From contig NC_066313.1 in the NCBI RefSeq assembly GCF_022539315.1, positions 8,311,764-8,375,763 on the forward strand: a stretch of DNA of 64,000 nt, in the 5' to 3' direction. The translations under genes and the position numbers were made by a program. Origin of the DNA: Serinus canaria. Lineage: Eukaryota; Chordata; Aves; Passeriformes; Fringillidae. Shown here piece after piece: positions 1 to 14,480 of the stretch (position 1 is its first letter; each line of letters begins with the position of its first letter). Under the pieces are notes generated by a model. It was given only the letters and a program-made list of their open reading frames with translations, had not been told where the DNA came from and ran no database searches.

Positions 1-3000
1 AATATGCTTTGTTATGTATTCTCCAAGACTCAATAAAGGTCATGGCACTGACCTAGCACAGAGCAGATCACTTGTGCTTTTTGAAGATACCTAATATGGG
101 AGTGTGTTGTCTTTGAGAGTATGTTACTTAAAATGTCTGGTACAGGTTAACTTTTGAGATTTGAGGCACACTTAGACCTCTTTGCTTGTTTGACCTGTAA
201 CACATAAGGAAGCATCATGTTTTTGAAGGATGTGGTGCCCATGACCACTTGTGTTCATGTGTTTCCATCATCTCTTTTTGCCACCTCTCTTAAGTACATC
301 TTTGCTCATGAATGGGAGCTGATCCCCTGGATTTTATCTGCCTCTGAAATCAGGAAATCTGGGTGTTGTGCTGATTCAGAATTGGAGTTTAAACATGTTG
401 GAATTCTAGCCTTCAATTTTTAGTTTTGTTTACAATTAACAGTCTGAAATAGCTGTGATTTGCTTTCATGCAGGAGTCATGTTTACTTCAGCCACCTTGC
501 ACAAGGAAGGTAATATCTGTTTTTAAATTTCAGCTCTTTGGTGGCCTGTTTCTGAAATAGCACTCATGGAGGGCTTCTGGTTTTAAGTTGAAGCCATTGC
601 AGTAGTAAAAGCTTCTTAGGCAATAACTTTGTTTTAGGACTTGGGATGAAGAAGGTTATTTGGATTGGCCTCATAAATTAATCCTGGCAATCTGACATAC
701 TGATCACAACTGCTGTGTGAATTTAATGAAAAATTTTCAAAATATACAGACAATTCTGCATTTGAACTGAAGTGCATGAAACTTACAGCTGGAACAGGAC
801 AACAATTACTGCCTACCTGGTTTATTTTCCATCCCTTTAAGCCTTTTTTAAAATGAAATTTCTCTGTCCTTGAAAGTGCTCGCGACATGGAGAGGTCAAA
901 GTGTTAACTTAGGTTCAGCTCTTTACAGCGTTCAGACAGCTTTCCCAAATTGAGCTCCCTGCTGTCATGGCTATATTGCTTCTGGGACCTGAGTGAGCTT
1001 ATTTAAAGCTAGCCTGGCACCTTGACTATACATTACAGTCCCTGTTCTTTCACTGTCTGCTCTCTTTATTTCATAGTGCTGCATTTCTTGCAGAGCTCTG
1101 GTGTTTTGCCCTATTGGAGACATTTTGGAAGTTATAACAGAGCCTGTAAATGAAATTGGCATCTGATTCCTGATTTTTTTTCCCCCTCCCTATAAATATT
1201 CTATTATTAAGGGATTTTGTCTCCCATGGCTTTTGAAAAGCTGTGCAGAGGGGTTTTTAAATGGTTTAAGTTGTGTGTGCTTTAGCAGGAAAGTCTGCAT
1301 CCGCTAGTATTTCAAAGAAACTTAGTACAGTACAAAAAAGGATGGTGTGAGCTCAGCAGTAGCTTAGGAAGGTATTCAGTCAGTGGCAAGTCTGACTTTG
1401 AGCTCTAGTTTGAAATATTTAACCTTTCTGTTAGTACAGAAATTCCAATCAACTTGTGTTGCAGTCACCTTGTAAGAAATAACTAAAATCCCTTGATAAG
1501 CACTTGCAGAGGAGTCTTCTGGGCTAATTCAGGAAGACTGACAAAACTAGAAATAAACCAAGTAGTCTACCTTCTTTTTTTGGGGGAAAAAAAAGGGACT
1601 AAAAGAACGTATGCTGTATATGGCTACAGTAACAATATGTTTGAAATTCATAAAAGCACATTTTCCCCTTATTTTTTGTATCTGAAGGAAGATCTAGAGT
1701 AAAACTGCTCCATTCTGGCCAGTTGTGTAAAATCCTTATGCTGACAGTTAATGACATAAACATTCATGTAGGTAACTAAGCATAAGCAATGTTTTAGTGT
1801 ACTACAATAACAAAATAAGAAATTTCTCTAAAGGGCCACAGGACACTGACGGTCACCATTAAAACTTATGCATGAATTGAATTCTGCCAAAATGAGCAAT
1901 TAAGTGTTCTGAGTCACCTTCAATTGAAGCCTTTGTCTTGCCTCCTATTGTAATGGCTCCATTCAGCTTCAGAGAGGTACATTCTGTTTCATTTCCCAGC
2001 TGTGGAAGACAGGTTTGCTGCATTTTTACTGCAGGATTCTTCATTCCTAGCTTTTGTATATTTCCTTATGTTTGCTTTCTCACATTTCTCTACAGAAATA
2101 TTTATTTTTATTTTTTAGACTGTTCATGTCACTAAAATATGCAGGAGCAGTATGATATTTTTATCAAGTGCAAATATATTTTAATTGATCTTTTTCCTGT
2201 TCAGTTCCAACTATAAAGTAAAGTTCTCTAGCACTTGGAAAGTTTATTTCAGTCTTCATTAGTGATAAAGTAATGGGCTTCACCATATTGATAGCTCCAC
2301 TAATTAGGAGCTATCATTTGACTGACTTGCAATTTTCTATGTTTCCATGTAAACCAAATTCATGTTTATTTAATCTAGGAGAAGTGGCTCAGGATTGTTG
2401 GTTTTTTGTGGCTTTTAATTTGTTTCTTTGTTTTCCAAAAAAAGGTCAGGTAAAAGAACTCTTTATTAAATCCTTAAATCTTTGGAACAAGAACTTAGAA
2501 CTGGCCATGGGGCTTGCTTGATGTCTTCTTGTCACTTCTTAGAAAATTTACTTTAAATATACTCCAGTTGTATATACCCAGGAATTCTCATGTACAACAG
2601 CTGATGTTGTGTTTGATATATTGGTGAAATTTGAAAAAAAAGCTTTTTATTCTTGGATTAGAAAGATAGAATTTTGTCAAACCTATGACCATTGCTGCTG
2701 AAGAATTGGAGCTGGACTCTACTAAAGTGATCAGGAAGATTACCCAATCTTTTTTGTTCTTAAGCTGATGTCAAATAAGGAAGGTGCTGGATGGAAGAGC
2801 CAGTCTGTTGAAATGAATGTGGGAAAGTCAGAGGATGGTTGTATTCAAGGATTAGGAAAACAGAATATGCTGTGTTAGCTGAGTGCATCTGTGCTCAAAG
2901 CCTGTTTCATATCATTATCCTGTTTAGCATGACATGAGTTAACATTTCATGCTATCAGCTCTGTGTCCATACTACCAAAACTCCTGTTGCAGACCTGTTA

Positions 3001-6000
3001 CTGTGCACTTTGATATTTTGTGTGTGATTTAGCTTATCTGATAGTAATGTATATCTGTAAAATATTAATTTTGCTGCTCTTTCACTTTCTTTTATTCTAC
3101 TTCCTTTACTAATCCTCTGATCTGCTCACCAGTTTTTTTTCCTGTAACAGGAAAAGAGAATTTAAAGGGATGAAACATTGATATGAGAATTGGGCTATGT
3201 AGAGAAGGCTGCAGACAGAAATGAGTCACCACTGAAAGGATTTCAGAGGGTGTCTCATAAAGAGCTGGGAATATCATGTTGGGAGTATGTAAGAGGGGTG
3301 AAGGCAGTGCTTTGTTGGATTTATGGCTTATGGAACAGTATACTTTTCTACAATATCCCACCTATATTTGTGTGCACAGTGCTCCTGAACTGCAGTCAGG
3401 GTAATATAAAAAAGAACTGTTGAATTTACCATGCTTGTCCTGTTTCTTGTGCAGCCACAGAGAGCTGGAGCCCATCCATGCATCTGCCATGGGTTTCCCA
3501 AGTGCTGCTGCACAAAAGACCTCAAACAAATTGCCAACTCACAGACATCAATAGTCCACATCTCTTTCCATGACTTATCTAATTTGACTCCATGAACACA
3601 TTTTCCAGCAGGTCTGACCATTTGTATATTGTATGTAGTTAGAATTACCTATAATCACATTTTTCACCACAAAATAAGCTTGTAAAGGTGGAATATATTG
3701 AAATCTTCTTTAAAAATGAGACCTTCCATATCTTAGTTTATCTGTGCAGTATTTGGTGGAAACTCTTGGCATTATGGATAGTAGTTCCCTATACTTTCCT
3801 TTCTGTATAAGGGAAGAAATAATATTTTATATGGGGAAAATTTATCAAGTTCACATACTTTGAGAGTATAGTTTACTGTGGCAGTGTTAAAATAATACAA
3901 TAGAAAATCCTCATATGTTGTTTTATACTTTTACATATTTATTAACATATTTTACAAATTTTACAAGGAAAAAACCAATAGGGGCTTACCAATAATGAAG
4001 CTTCAATACTGCTGTATGCAGAGCTCTGAATGCAACTGCTCAAAAACAGTGGCCTAACAGCACTGTAACTTTTATCTACAAACTTAACAGATGGTCAAGT
4101 ATTTGCAAATAGAAAAATAAAACAAAACAAAAATTAACATTTTTGAGCAACATCTTAACCAAGAAATCTGAGTGTTTCGTAGCACTGTGCAAAATTGCAA
4201 TAAACTGTTTGGATCCCTCAAATATGCAGATTTTCCATCTCTGTGCTGACACTTGATGATCCTCATCAATCTAACCAGCATCACAGGCACATATATCTAA
4301 TGATGTAGATACTTGCATCTAAACTAATCCCTGAGGCTCTGCATAATTTATACCAAATCAAGTGAGGTAGTTAAGAGTAGAGCTGAGGCATTCTAGGTGC
4401 ACTCTTGGGGGTTGCCCTTCTAGCTGTTTTCTCCCTCACCTAAGCTAAAGACTATGGGTTTACCTTTGGTCACATAAATCCCATCCTCAGAGTCTGTTTA
4501 TTCTCTCCTGACAGCTGGGCTGCCTCTAGACTAAACAGTGGATATGCTCTTGTGAATCTTGCACCTATTTGCCCTATAATTATCCAAATGAAGGCTCAAG
4601 GCCAAGTGATATGTGGCTGTGAGGTAGTCTGCATGGTCCTGTTTTCTTTCCAGGAAAACCAAAGTGAAGGTCCTTATTCAAGGACCTTATTGCCAGCCTG
4701 AAGTTGGGGTTAGTCTGAGGATGTTCTATCAGACCCACTTCACTTTAATGTAGCATGGAAGTTTTTTAGATTTCAAATGTGAGACCTGTTTTGTTGTCAA
4801 GCTGATAAGAGAGCTGAATATGATGTGTTATAAGAAAAATACTTTTTCTAGCCTATTCTGGCAGCAGTTCCAAATTGTGCAGAAGGCTTGTAGCACTAGT
4901 GCAGAGAGTGGAAATATTAGGGATTCACTAACATTTCCCAAGGTAAGCAAGGCTGCAAGAACACATGATATATTTCCATGGCATTTTTTGAGCATGATAC
5001 TGTAAGAAATGAGGGAATTTGAATGCCTTTGTGAAGTTTTCAGCACCCTTGCATCCTCTTGGAAGGGACTCTGGAGTGACTCTGCTGAAAAGCTTGAATC
5101 ATGAGTCACGAGCTTCAGCAGCTGGGTGAGAGCATCTCAGATCTCAGAAGAGGAAAGAGAGTTACGCCTGGAGCTTTAACTCTGGGCATGGTGCCTGAAA
5201 GTTAACCAGACTCAGGAGACAAAAGTTCAACTGTGTAAAGCTCAAGGAAATAAATTAGGGAATAGTTATGAGGGTCTGAATTCATTCCAGCCTATGTTAA
5301 GTGGGGGCATCTGAGTTAGGGCACCCTTGCAGCCAAGGTGGAAGTGGGCTGAGTTATTGACTACCTGTGTCTGACCACTGGCTATAGAAGGAGACAGTAA
5401 TGATATGGGTGAGTGTCTGATCTTGGAGGAAAGTAATTGAACCTTTTGTTTTCTTGTATAGATACTCATGAGACTTCTTAGGATATAATCCAGCCACACT
5501 CTCCAGGCTAAAACCTGCATTCTCATTTTCTATTGAGCCAGGAAATCTGTAATGCTACATGAGAAACAGTGCCAGCATCGTGAAGGAGCCTTCACATCAC
5601 TTGCTCTAATATGGGATTTCACTCTCCTCAGACCCCGGAGCTTTTCCAGGTGTCAGGCTCTGAGGACAATCCTGAATTCCCATATTCTGTTTTTGTCCCA
5701 GAATATGTGTGTGTAGTGAAAGAGTGTTAGGTAAAATTACAACCTACTTCTTCTTTGGACTGCTTGTTTTCCTGTTCCAGGAACTAAATAAACCAAAAAA
5801 AAAAATGCTTAAGAATATAGTTTAAGAGAACACAGGAACCGTCAGAGAAAGTAATTTATTACCAGACTTTGTCTTAAATAAAATGGTTCACAGTTTTATA
5901 GAATATAATAAATATAAATATGAAGCTTTGCTGCTAGGTATCGTGACCAATCTTCAGCCTTTGCACTGGAAGAGATATTCTACCATGTGAATGCACTTTA

Positions 6001-9000
6001 CATTTAGAGATGAAAAGAATAAAAAGAAATTAATATTTTGCATAGAATTAGTTTGCTGACTTTTCCTAAATGTTGAATTTCACTTTATAATCTCTCTTTA
6101 AATAAAAAAACCCACCATAAATCCATGTATGCTAAGGTAGTTTTGTAGAAGGCCAGTAAAATAATGTTGAGGTTGAAATAATCTATTTTGAAAGTTGCTT
6201 GGCCTTTTCTGCTACAAAACACCATAAAAGCAAAATTGTGAGATCGTAGCCTTGGGACAGAGGACAAGAACACTGCAGAACTAAGAACCAAGCTTTCCTG
6301 TTAGAATATTTGCATTTGCCAAGTTATTAATTAGGTTGGATTTGTTTTTCTGCATGATAGTTAGAAAAGATAAACAGAATATTTAATTTTCAAATGTCAT
6401 TTTAAATTTTGTTTTATGCTGCAGTTTTTAAATTTGCACTGGTGTTTAAAGATTTGTAGAAGAGCATACACAAAAATAGGTTTGGGCATGCCTGGTCATA
6501 TCAAGACTTGCTCTAGGGAATGACTTCAAAAAAGGCATGGAAAAATGGGTTTTATAATAATTAGAACTAACATAACTAATTTAAAACTGTTTAATTGAAC
6601 TAATTTAAATTTAAATTGAGAAAGAATATGTAGGAAGTACTTAATTTTAAACACTGCTTGTAATTCAAATGTCAATCTATTTGTTTCATAAGCATGAAAG
6701 TAAACCTTCACATTCCAACTTTACAGGCACATCCCAATTCCCTAATTTATAGCACATGCAGATAGTATTTGCATAGTTTTACATATAGGTATTTTACTCC
6801 CACAACAGTGTTTTATTTCTTGATGTCATGCTTTTTTAATCTCTACTACACTCCAAACCACACCTGAAAATGTTTTGCTCTTCTCAAAGTTTCTCATGAT
6901 TTCTTACATGAATTTTCAAAGGTCTGTGATATTTATCAACCCCAGACTGGCTCACTGAAGTGAAATGGAATGTGGAAATTTCATGTTTTCCATACTTGTC
7001 TTTATAAATATTTGGTGTTCTTTGGAGTATAAAAATATTCAGGGACTTAACCCTGGAATTATTGTTGGGCCAACAGAGATCACAATCCTTTACAATTAAT
7101 TGCCCTCATAAATTGAACTTATCTTCTGATTAATGACTCAGCATGTTCATGTTAGTGTTTTACTGCTCCTGTATTGTTACATGCTTTCTGAATTAGAGAT
7201 GTAGTTCTCATCCAATGTTGCAAGCACAGTAAAAATATACATATTATTATTGCTGTGCTTTTGATACTGTTTATTACCCAGACTTCTGCATGAAAGATTT
7301 TATTTCTCTGTTATTAAAAGCCCCTTTAATTTGCACATACAGAAGTCATTGCCCCAGCATGGTTCAGAGGTAATTTCCATGCAAGGGCTATAATTCAGTG
7401 TAGTTGTTTGCTGTAGCAGTGAGCATCCTTACCTAAGGATAAGAAACACCAAATTGCTTACTGATTTCTGAAAATTATATTGCACAAGTGAACCATCAAA
7501 TTTTAAACTCTCATGTGAATAATGGAGCAGTGATCCCAGTTTACATACTGATAATGAAAAGGAGATGGATGGTTTCCACTACAGATAACCTGCCACTCTT
7601 TTTATCACTCAAGTGCCATTTTTCTCTAATGCTTTTGGGTTTGAGCATTGTTTTTGAGGTACTGAATGCTGCTTTTGCTGAGCTATTATTAATTGCTTTG
7701 CAAGACTGAAATTTTTTTCAGACACATAAAACCCATCAAGTAATATCTAATTTATAATATGAGCTGAGTACATTTTGAGAGAGAAGAGTTTTTGCTCTTG
7801 CTGAGTCCAGGTCTTTGACATAGCATGCATTGAAAGGAAGAGCAGATTCCTTTTACTGTGGAGCCTTACTCTCTGAACTCAGAGGGCAATGAGCAGAGAA
7901 AATGCATGCTTTTGGAAGATTGCTTGTTAAGGCCAAGGGAAATTGCTAGATAAATAGCTGAGAGGCTTTTACTAAACACATCAGTGAAATGAAAGAAATG
8001 CAGTAACAGAGAGAAGAGAGAATAAAAGGTAGAAATCCTACAAGTTGTATCCTTACAGCAATATTTGAGGCACATGCTCACTAGCTGTTGAAATTTAGAG
8101 TGAGCAGCCTGAGAACTGGAGAGCTAACGTGAGAATTAGAGCTGTAGCCCAAAGGCAAGAGAAAAGGAGAAAGGAGCCCCAGGAATAATACATTTACTTT
8201 CTAAGAGAAAAGTGAAGTAAAAGGAACATTTGACTAAAGGATTCAGCTCTGTGTGGTGACATGTCTGGTGACATGAATTAACCTCCCATGTGCCACTCAG
8301 GGAGATTTTTTAGCACTCACAGTGCAATTCAAATGTGTCAGACTGACACTGAGCCTTTCTCAGAAGTCACTATAGTCACTCTATCTTTTTAATACTTTCA
8401 TATCAAAACACATCAGTAGCTCAGGCAACTACTGTGTTTTCAGGTAAGTGTGCAAGAAATGTGCTCCTAAATGGATTCCTCAGAAAATGATCATTTTTTT
8501 TAGTTTTTTTTGCCTTTGAGAAGCTCTTTGACTAGACTAAATAGTATTTTAAAAAATTGACCTAAGATACAGGAATAAAAAAACCTCATGATGACTACAC
8601 CAAAAATTGCCCTTTTCAACCACATTAAAATCACTTTCAACAGAGAGCACAGAGAAAAGTATGCATCTCTTACTGCAGGTCTCAGAATTAATACAGAATT
8701 ATTTGATCAAGGGCACTGTTCAGAGATGCAGATTCACTCCTCTGATACTCTGAGCCATTCTTCTCAGGCCTCTAAAAGAATCACAGGCTGATAAATGTCT
8801 TGTAGTGTTTTCCACACCTAGAGATTGAATTATGTCTGATTTAAAGTAATTTTATGCTGAGTTTCTTTTGAAAATCAGCATTGTGGAAAGTAACTGTTGA
8901 AAAGTCATAAACAAGCTGATGTGTTTTGATCTATTCTGCATGTCAAATAAATATTCTCTTAGCCTTCACCTAACTTTATTTTTTAAGGAATAGAGTCAGC

Positions 9001-10360
9001 AATGAGAAAGACTTGTGGATTAAGAAATTAGTAAAATAAGAATCCAGCATGAGTTCAACTCTTTGATTACACAGTAATGAATGCTGAAATCTACCATCTG
9101 AAATGAAGAGCTTCACTAAGTGTGAGATTCTTTTTTTCCTCAGCACAGTTTCCATAAACTTATACCAAGACTGATTTCCAGGGCAGCTCAGTTTTTACAG
9201 CATGGCTTCTCAAGAGATTGAGTGGTTTCCTCAGCTTTTTGTATAAATCACAACTTTTTAAGATGAAATTTCCTGATAGGCTCTGAAGCCAGGAGGAAAC
9301 CTCAGTAAAGAGCTCATTCTAAAAGATCCTGTACTGTGGGATGAAGGCTTTTTGTTTTTATAGAACACAGGAGTGAAACTAAATCAGTTCAGACTGGGGA
9401 GTTGCCAGATGGCAATTGTTGTAATGGAGAAAGTGCTTTCTCCACTTGTAAATGCAGTGGGGATAAAGAAGGGTGGGGAAACAATAAAGAAAGGTCTTGA
9501 ATCTGGGAGGAAACAGAAGGTAATGGAAAGGTCTAAAAATATCTATTCAGAGAAGGTAGCAGTGAAGTGCCAGTAAAAAGTAAGCTTGATCACCCAAACC
9601 AAAAGCAGAAAAGACTTGGATATATATGAAAAAGTGAGCTGTGAAAAATGTGAGAACAGACCATCAATTCCTTTTATTTATCTATTTCTGAAATTGTCAC
9701 TGTTATCACTGTTACATATTGTATATCATTTTAAAAAAATGTATTTGCTTGCCAGTCTGCCAATGGAGAATGTGCTTCATCATGATTCCTGTTAATTAAT
9801 ACTGCCCTGACACACATTTTTCACAGTCAAGCAAGTGATTCCAGTCTGCAGACTAAACTACCTAATTACTTTGGTTAAAGGTGGAGGAGATTTGGCATAG
9901 TTTAAAATGTTCTATCATACAGCTTAAAATTCTTATCCTTGCATTCTTTCAGTCCACCAGAACAGTGTGAAGTCACTATATGATGGGAAATCTCCTGTTG
10001 AAATAACATGAATAATAGATTAATGTATTTTAAGATTTAAATTTCTCCCCCACTCTAGAAGATGTCAAAATGAAGTCCAATGACAAGACATTCATAGACA
10101 GTACTTCTGTTCAAGTTAATTCCTAAGTACTTCAATACATGTGCAACATAAATCAGAACATGGTACCCACTACCACTGGTTTTTTGAGGAAATTCTGGTT
10201 GCATCAGGCAGCATTAAAGCAGAGAGTGTGTGGTGTGATGTGTTCACACATACACATGTGCCAGCTTCTCTGGGCACCCAGGAGCTGGGTTGGTTTTGGT
10301 AAGAAACCAAGGTCACACTCCAGGTGGGAGCCTCATGATATCACCACCTAGACAGAGTGG
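1..10360. other. Unique AT-rich non-coding stretch, no gene recognised
   Basis: I see no coding region, RNA gene or recognisable interspersed repeat in this block. Open frames are all under 100 codons and none shows a domain. The longest (3328-3621, minus) reads as random sequence. Local structure includes a 9-bp inverted repeat at 4667-4688 and one exon-like cassette at 4865-4942, which is discussed as a finding. Slightly GC-richer patches near 4380-4760 and 5030-5700 could be old unrecognised repeats, but I cannot name a family. Confidence 0.7.
4667..4688. repeat. Short inverted repeat
   Basis: AAGGTCCTT and AAGGACCTT form perfect 9-bp arms around a 4-nt ATTC loop. No poly-U run or gene context gives it a role. 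A palindrome this size is expected by chance a few times in 64 kb. Confidence 0.6.
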
Positions 10361-10620
10361 ACAGTCACAGGAATGTGTAATAGTTTGGGTTGGAACAGCC
10401 TTGGGAGGTCACTGTTCAAAACAGGGTCAGCCACCAGGTCAGAAAAGCCTCCCTGTCACTTCTTGGGAATGCCCAGACTCAGTCTGCACAACTTGTCTCA
10501 AAACCATCTCCAAAATTTGACTGTCTTCATAGGGGAAAAGCTTTTTCTTGTATCCAGTCAAAACCTCTTGCTGTTCAGTTCTGTGTCTCTTATCTTCATT
10601 TTCCCATCCCTGCAAAGTGC
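10361..10620 (-). mobile_element. CR1 LINE, 5'-truncated, antisense copy
   Basis: On the plus strand this starts with the reverse complement of a CR1 3' end (cagtcacaggaatg, then gtttgggttggaa). It continues with a 'caaaacagggtcagccacc' block and a 'ggggaaaagctttttcttgta' block, both typical of the avian CR1 3' region read antisense. About 8 bases look inserted just after the terminal motif. The element was once a non-LTR retrotransposon. Only the last ~260 bp remain, as is usual for CR1, and no reading frame survives. The far (5') end at about 10620 is approximate. Confidence 0.75.
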
Positions 10621-13299
10621 TTCCCTCCTTGTTAATGGATCCTGACTTTTTTAGTGCACCAGCATTGTAATGTAGGTTTGCAAATAATGTCAGAAAAAAT
10701 GTTTTGTGGCTTTTACAGTAACAAGAAGAATCAACTGAATGCCTTTACTGATAATTCTCAGTAATATATTTTTAACAGAAGTTTCTAACATGGCTTATCA
10801 ACATATGCTTAGTGGTCACACAGTCTTTCCAGTGTGGGACTGTCATACAGCAGAAAGATAATGATACTTTGTTAGCAATTAACCCTTACATTTAATGAAA
10901 GACATGTACAATATGCTTGGATGTTGGTCATATTGAGAAGTACTGAACTGTGTCAATTCTTGTTATTTTTTCATTAAAATTAAGAGAATGCAGAATTACT
11001 ACTCAGCTACTATGACCCACTTTCTAATATTCATGCTGTGAAATTAATTGGGTGAAATACTACCTTCTTCCATTTACCTACTGTGGCCTATCTCATGTAC
11101 AGGGTGGGAAAAGGTTGATGGGATAGACTCTTTCATCTGTTCCTTTTAATTCTAGACTTAAAAGGAGATTTCAAGTGAAAGATTAATTGTAATCACTCAC
11201 AGGATTGAGGCTGTTCCTGTGATTAGAAAAGGAAATTTCTTTTCTGCCATGTAAGTTGTTTGTATGGCATTTTGCAAATTCAGTTGTAGTAACTTGAAAA
11301 AGTTAATCTTTATATAATTATTTGAGATTCTATATGGCTATGTTTAATACATATTATGTTGCTACTGGTCCTACTTCCTGTGAGAGTCCATGAGCAGAGA
11401 AGAGATTGGAACTCCATATGAGTATCTGTGTTTAATATCTGCATTATCTGTGCTCAGTCTATGTAGTGATCCAGACTCCAGCTTTATGCCTGTATATTTA
11501 GGGAGCAATGAATGAGTGTTAGCAAAATGTATTTTTAAGATTAGCAAGAAAAGAACTGAAAAGCTGAAATGGTTTTACATATTCTTTTGTGGCTGCATTC
11601 ATGTGTATAAAATTACTGGTGTGGATAAATCACCTGGGAAAATTCATAAAATTCACAAAATTGCTGGGATGCATAATTTGTGTTTTTCTCTACAAATGTG
11701 AGATGTGATATAAGATGTCATACTAGATTATTTTAAATGAGCTGTCAAATGCAAGTTAGCTCAGTGCTTTTCTGGTTTTAATGAATTTTGAACACCAAGC
11801 AAAGGAGACTCTAATAGTGAAATAAGGAAAACATTATAGAAAGTCTTTCACAAATGACATTCAAAGCCTCCTCATATGCATACAAAAATGCCTATGATAA
11901 CTAAAAATCTCCAGTGCTCAATGCAGTGAAAAAAGCAATGGATTCAATGCATTTTGGAAGTACTTATTACATTTAAAAATACATTAAAAACAGTATTCTC
12001 ACTTTCAGATGGAAGTGGAGTTTTCAGTTATTTTTTTTTGTCTAAGGTTTTGTTTGGATTTTTGTTTGTTTGTTTTAGGAGGGTAGGTGTTGTTTTTTTG
12101 GTGTGATGGATTTTTATTTTTTTTTAGTCACTGAACAAGGAAGGTATGTGCCATCCTGGCCATGGATTATTTGAGAGTTAAGATGTGTGGGCAGTAGGGT
12201 AGATTGTCCAAGTCTAGACCTTTACTGTTCTCAGAGGCAAAAAAGGCAATAACACTGCAGAGAGGATGTACTCGTTGTTCTGATTCTTCTTGCAAGAGAG
12301 TTGAGAAGGATGGGCAGGCAAAACAAGTAAAGTATGAAGATGGGGCTAGCAGTATAGAATTTTACATCTTCACATGAAGCATTTTAATACCTGCAGTACA
12401 TGTGGCCTAATTAAATGGACCACTTTGCAACAAAACAAACCTTTCTTACTAACCCTGCATTTACTTGAAGGTAGAAATTATTGGCTGTGAAGCTCCAGTT
12501 ACCTTCATTTTGATGTCAGAATCAGCCTCAGCAGAGAAATAGGAAAAAAAAGTCCATTTTTATCCCAGTACTTAGTGTAAATAGATATAATTTGAAAGTC
12601 TCATGGCTATCCACATAAAAGACAAAGAGAGGGAAATCTATTTTGTGGTAGATTAATTTTGTCAATGTGTTATAATGAAAGGGTCAGTCTAAGTATGTAT
12701 AAGTTTTACATATTCTTGAAAACTGCTGCAAAATAATTTAGACTGCTTTAATAGCCAGGTATTGAGGCTGAAGTTGCTCACATTCTGAAGGGATACAGAT
12801 GAAATAGGATTCACAATGAGTGTCACTCTTCTAAAGAAATTGGCAAGGCATTAAAAGAGGAAAAATAAGTGGAGCAAGGCGTAGCTCTTCACTGAGGAAT
12901 TACCCCAGTTCTTTAACATGGTGATGTATTGCAGTGTGCAGCAGTGATTTTAGGCTCATTACTTGTGACATGGAGATTTCATTTGTATGTATCTGATGGT
13001 TATAAAATATTTTGGGGATTTGTGTGGGGTTTTATTTTTGTTTAATTTTGCTATTATCCATAATAGCAATCAAAAAAAAATACATACAATAAGGGTTAGT
13101 TTTGTCACATATCCCTGATTGAGCAGTACCAGCCCTTCTATCCAGAAGTTACCAATTTTAGGTGCTGTTGATTTTGTTGTAGAAGGCATCTGGACGCCAG
13201 TGTTGATTATTATAGAATTATGTTGAAGAGATTTTAGCAAAATAATGCAAATACAGGTAAGGAAATGAGCTGAAAAATAAAGAATTTAAGTAGAGCTGT
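10621..13299. other. Unique AT-rich non-coding stretch
   Basis: No gene or recognised repeat. It contains a T/G-rich low-complexity patch around 12030-12126 and a small palindrome near 13051-13066 (CTATTAT and ATAATAG). Open frames are short and unremarkable. Confidence 0.65.
12030..12126. repeat. T/G-rich low-complexity tract
   Basis: Runs of T broken by G (ttttgtttgtttgtttt-like) dominate this patch on the plus strand. It is imperfect and not a clean microsatellite. Confidence 0.7.
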
Positions 13300-14480
13300 A
13301 GTCTCCAGGCAGAGTCAAGTCAGTCAGGAATGAGAAGACAAAACTAAAGGTTTCTTTTGAGGGAGGAGGGAGGTCACCAGCAGAGTCACACCTGTCTGGG
13401 TTATTCAACATTTTCATTAGTACTGAAAAAGTGGGGGTGTGTGAACAGACAGAATTTACTGATGACACCAAGTTTTTCAATGTAATAGGAACAAAGGTGA
13501 CTATGATGAAGGGAAGAAAGATATTACCATGCAAAGTAACTGCAGTAAAACAGCAGATGAAATGCAATCTAGATAAACATGAAGTGATGCACAAGGGAAA
13601 TAAACTATTCCAACTTTACATATGTAATGATGGATTCCTAGCTGACTATTATCACATGGAAATAAGCAAATGAGATTTTGGAGTTATGATTGATAGTTCT
13701 GTGAAAATGTCAGTTCAGAGCTCAGTAACAGCCAAGAAAAAGGCAAATCAAATGTTAAGTGTAATTAGAAAAGGAATCTAGCATAAGGCAAATAACATTG
13801 ATGTGCAGACAGAAAAATCTCCAGTGTGCTAAAATTTTGGGTGCTGTCTGAAGTTGGTTCTAGTCCTATCATCTCCGAAGTCTGTAGCGGAGCTGGAAAA
13901 TGGAGAAAAACAGAGAGTGTGAGTAGAAAGACGGATTTAGCAGTTTAGGACTAGTCAGCCCTGGAGAGAGACAGTTAAAGGTAGAAAGGATGGAGGTTTA
14001 GGAAATATGGTTGTAACAGAGGAACTTGGAGTGGTTGCCCACTAGATTTTCTTCAAGAACTGGAAACATTCTGTAATATTTTCTGAAAGGAGAAAAATTT
14101 ATGGGAAAAATAACAATAGAACCTCCATGAACAAGTCACCTTGTTCCTCTTTTATGTAACATTTAGCCAGGTTGGAGGACTCATTACCACAAGACACCAT
14201 GTCAAAAACTGACTGGAAGAATTAAGGGAAGAAAAGGTGCTCTTCCATACCAACCATTACTTTTAGCAGTGGAAGTCCATGACCTGGTAATTGTTGAATG
14301 TATGCAAAGCACATTAAGGAGAGAGCACTATTCCTTTGCCCAGAGATGTACTTTGATGGGTATTGATCACTCTCTGCTGTTGGAGGCAGGAACTAATGTC
14401 TTGATGAGCTGTTCTTATATAAAATGGGATTTTAGGCAAGACCTGTATGAAACCACCTCCCTATTTATTTATGTTACAGC
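13300..14480 (+). mobile_element. Old CR1-family LINE, reverse transcriptase 3' half plus tail, decayed
   Basis: The sequence follows the CR1 order in sense orientation. A 'gagggaggtcaccag' block is followed by 'gttattcaacattttcatta'. Next comes the palm-domain active site, which reads F-T-D-D-T at about 13455-13469 where CR1 normally has F-A-D-D. A block encoding L-D-K-H-E-V-M-H near 13570 matches the usual D-K-C-K-V-M-H region. It then continues into a long tail ending near 'ggaggcaggaac'. Stops and frameshifts break the frame throughout, so it is a relic. The tail resembles older sauropsid CR1 types more than the young avian ones at 44.4 and 63.6 kb. The 5' boundary is approximate and the exact subfamily is not determined. 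Confidence 0.7.

Noticed and set aside
472..512. Possible 36-nt micro-exon between TTTCATGCAG and GTAATA
   Set aside because: Too short to weigh. Similar AG...GT pairs are frequent, and nothing else supports it.
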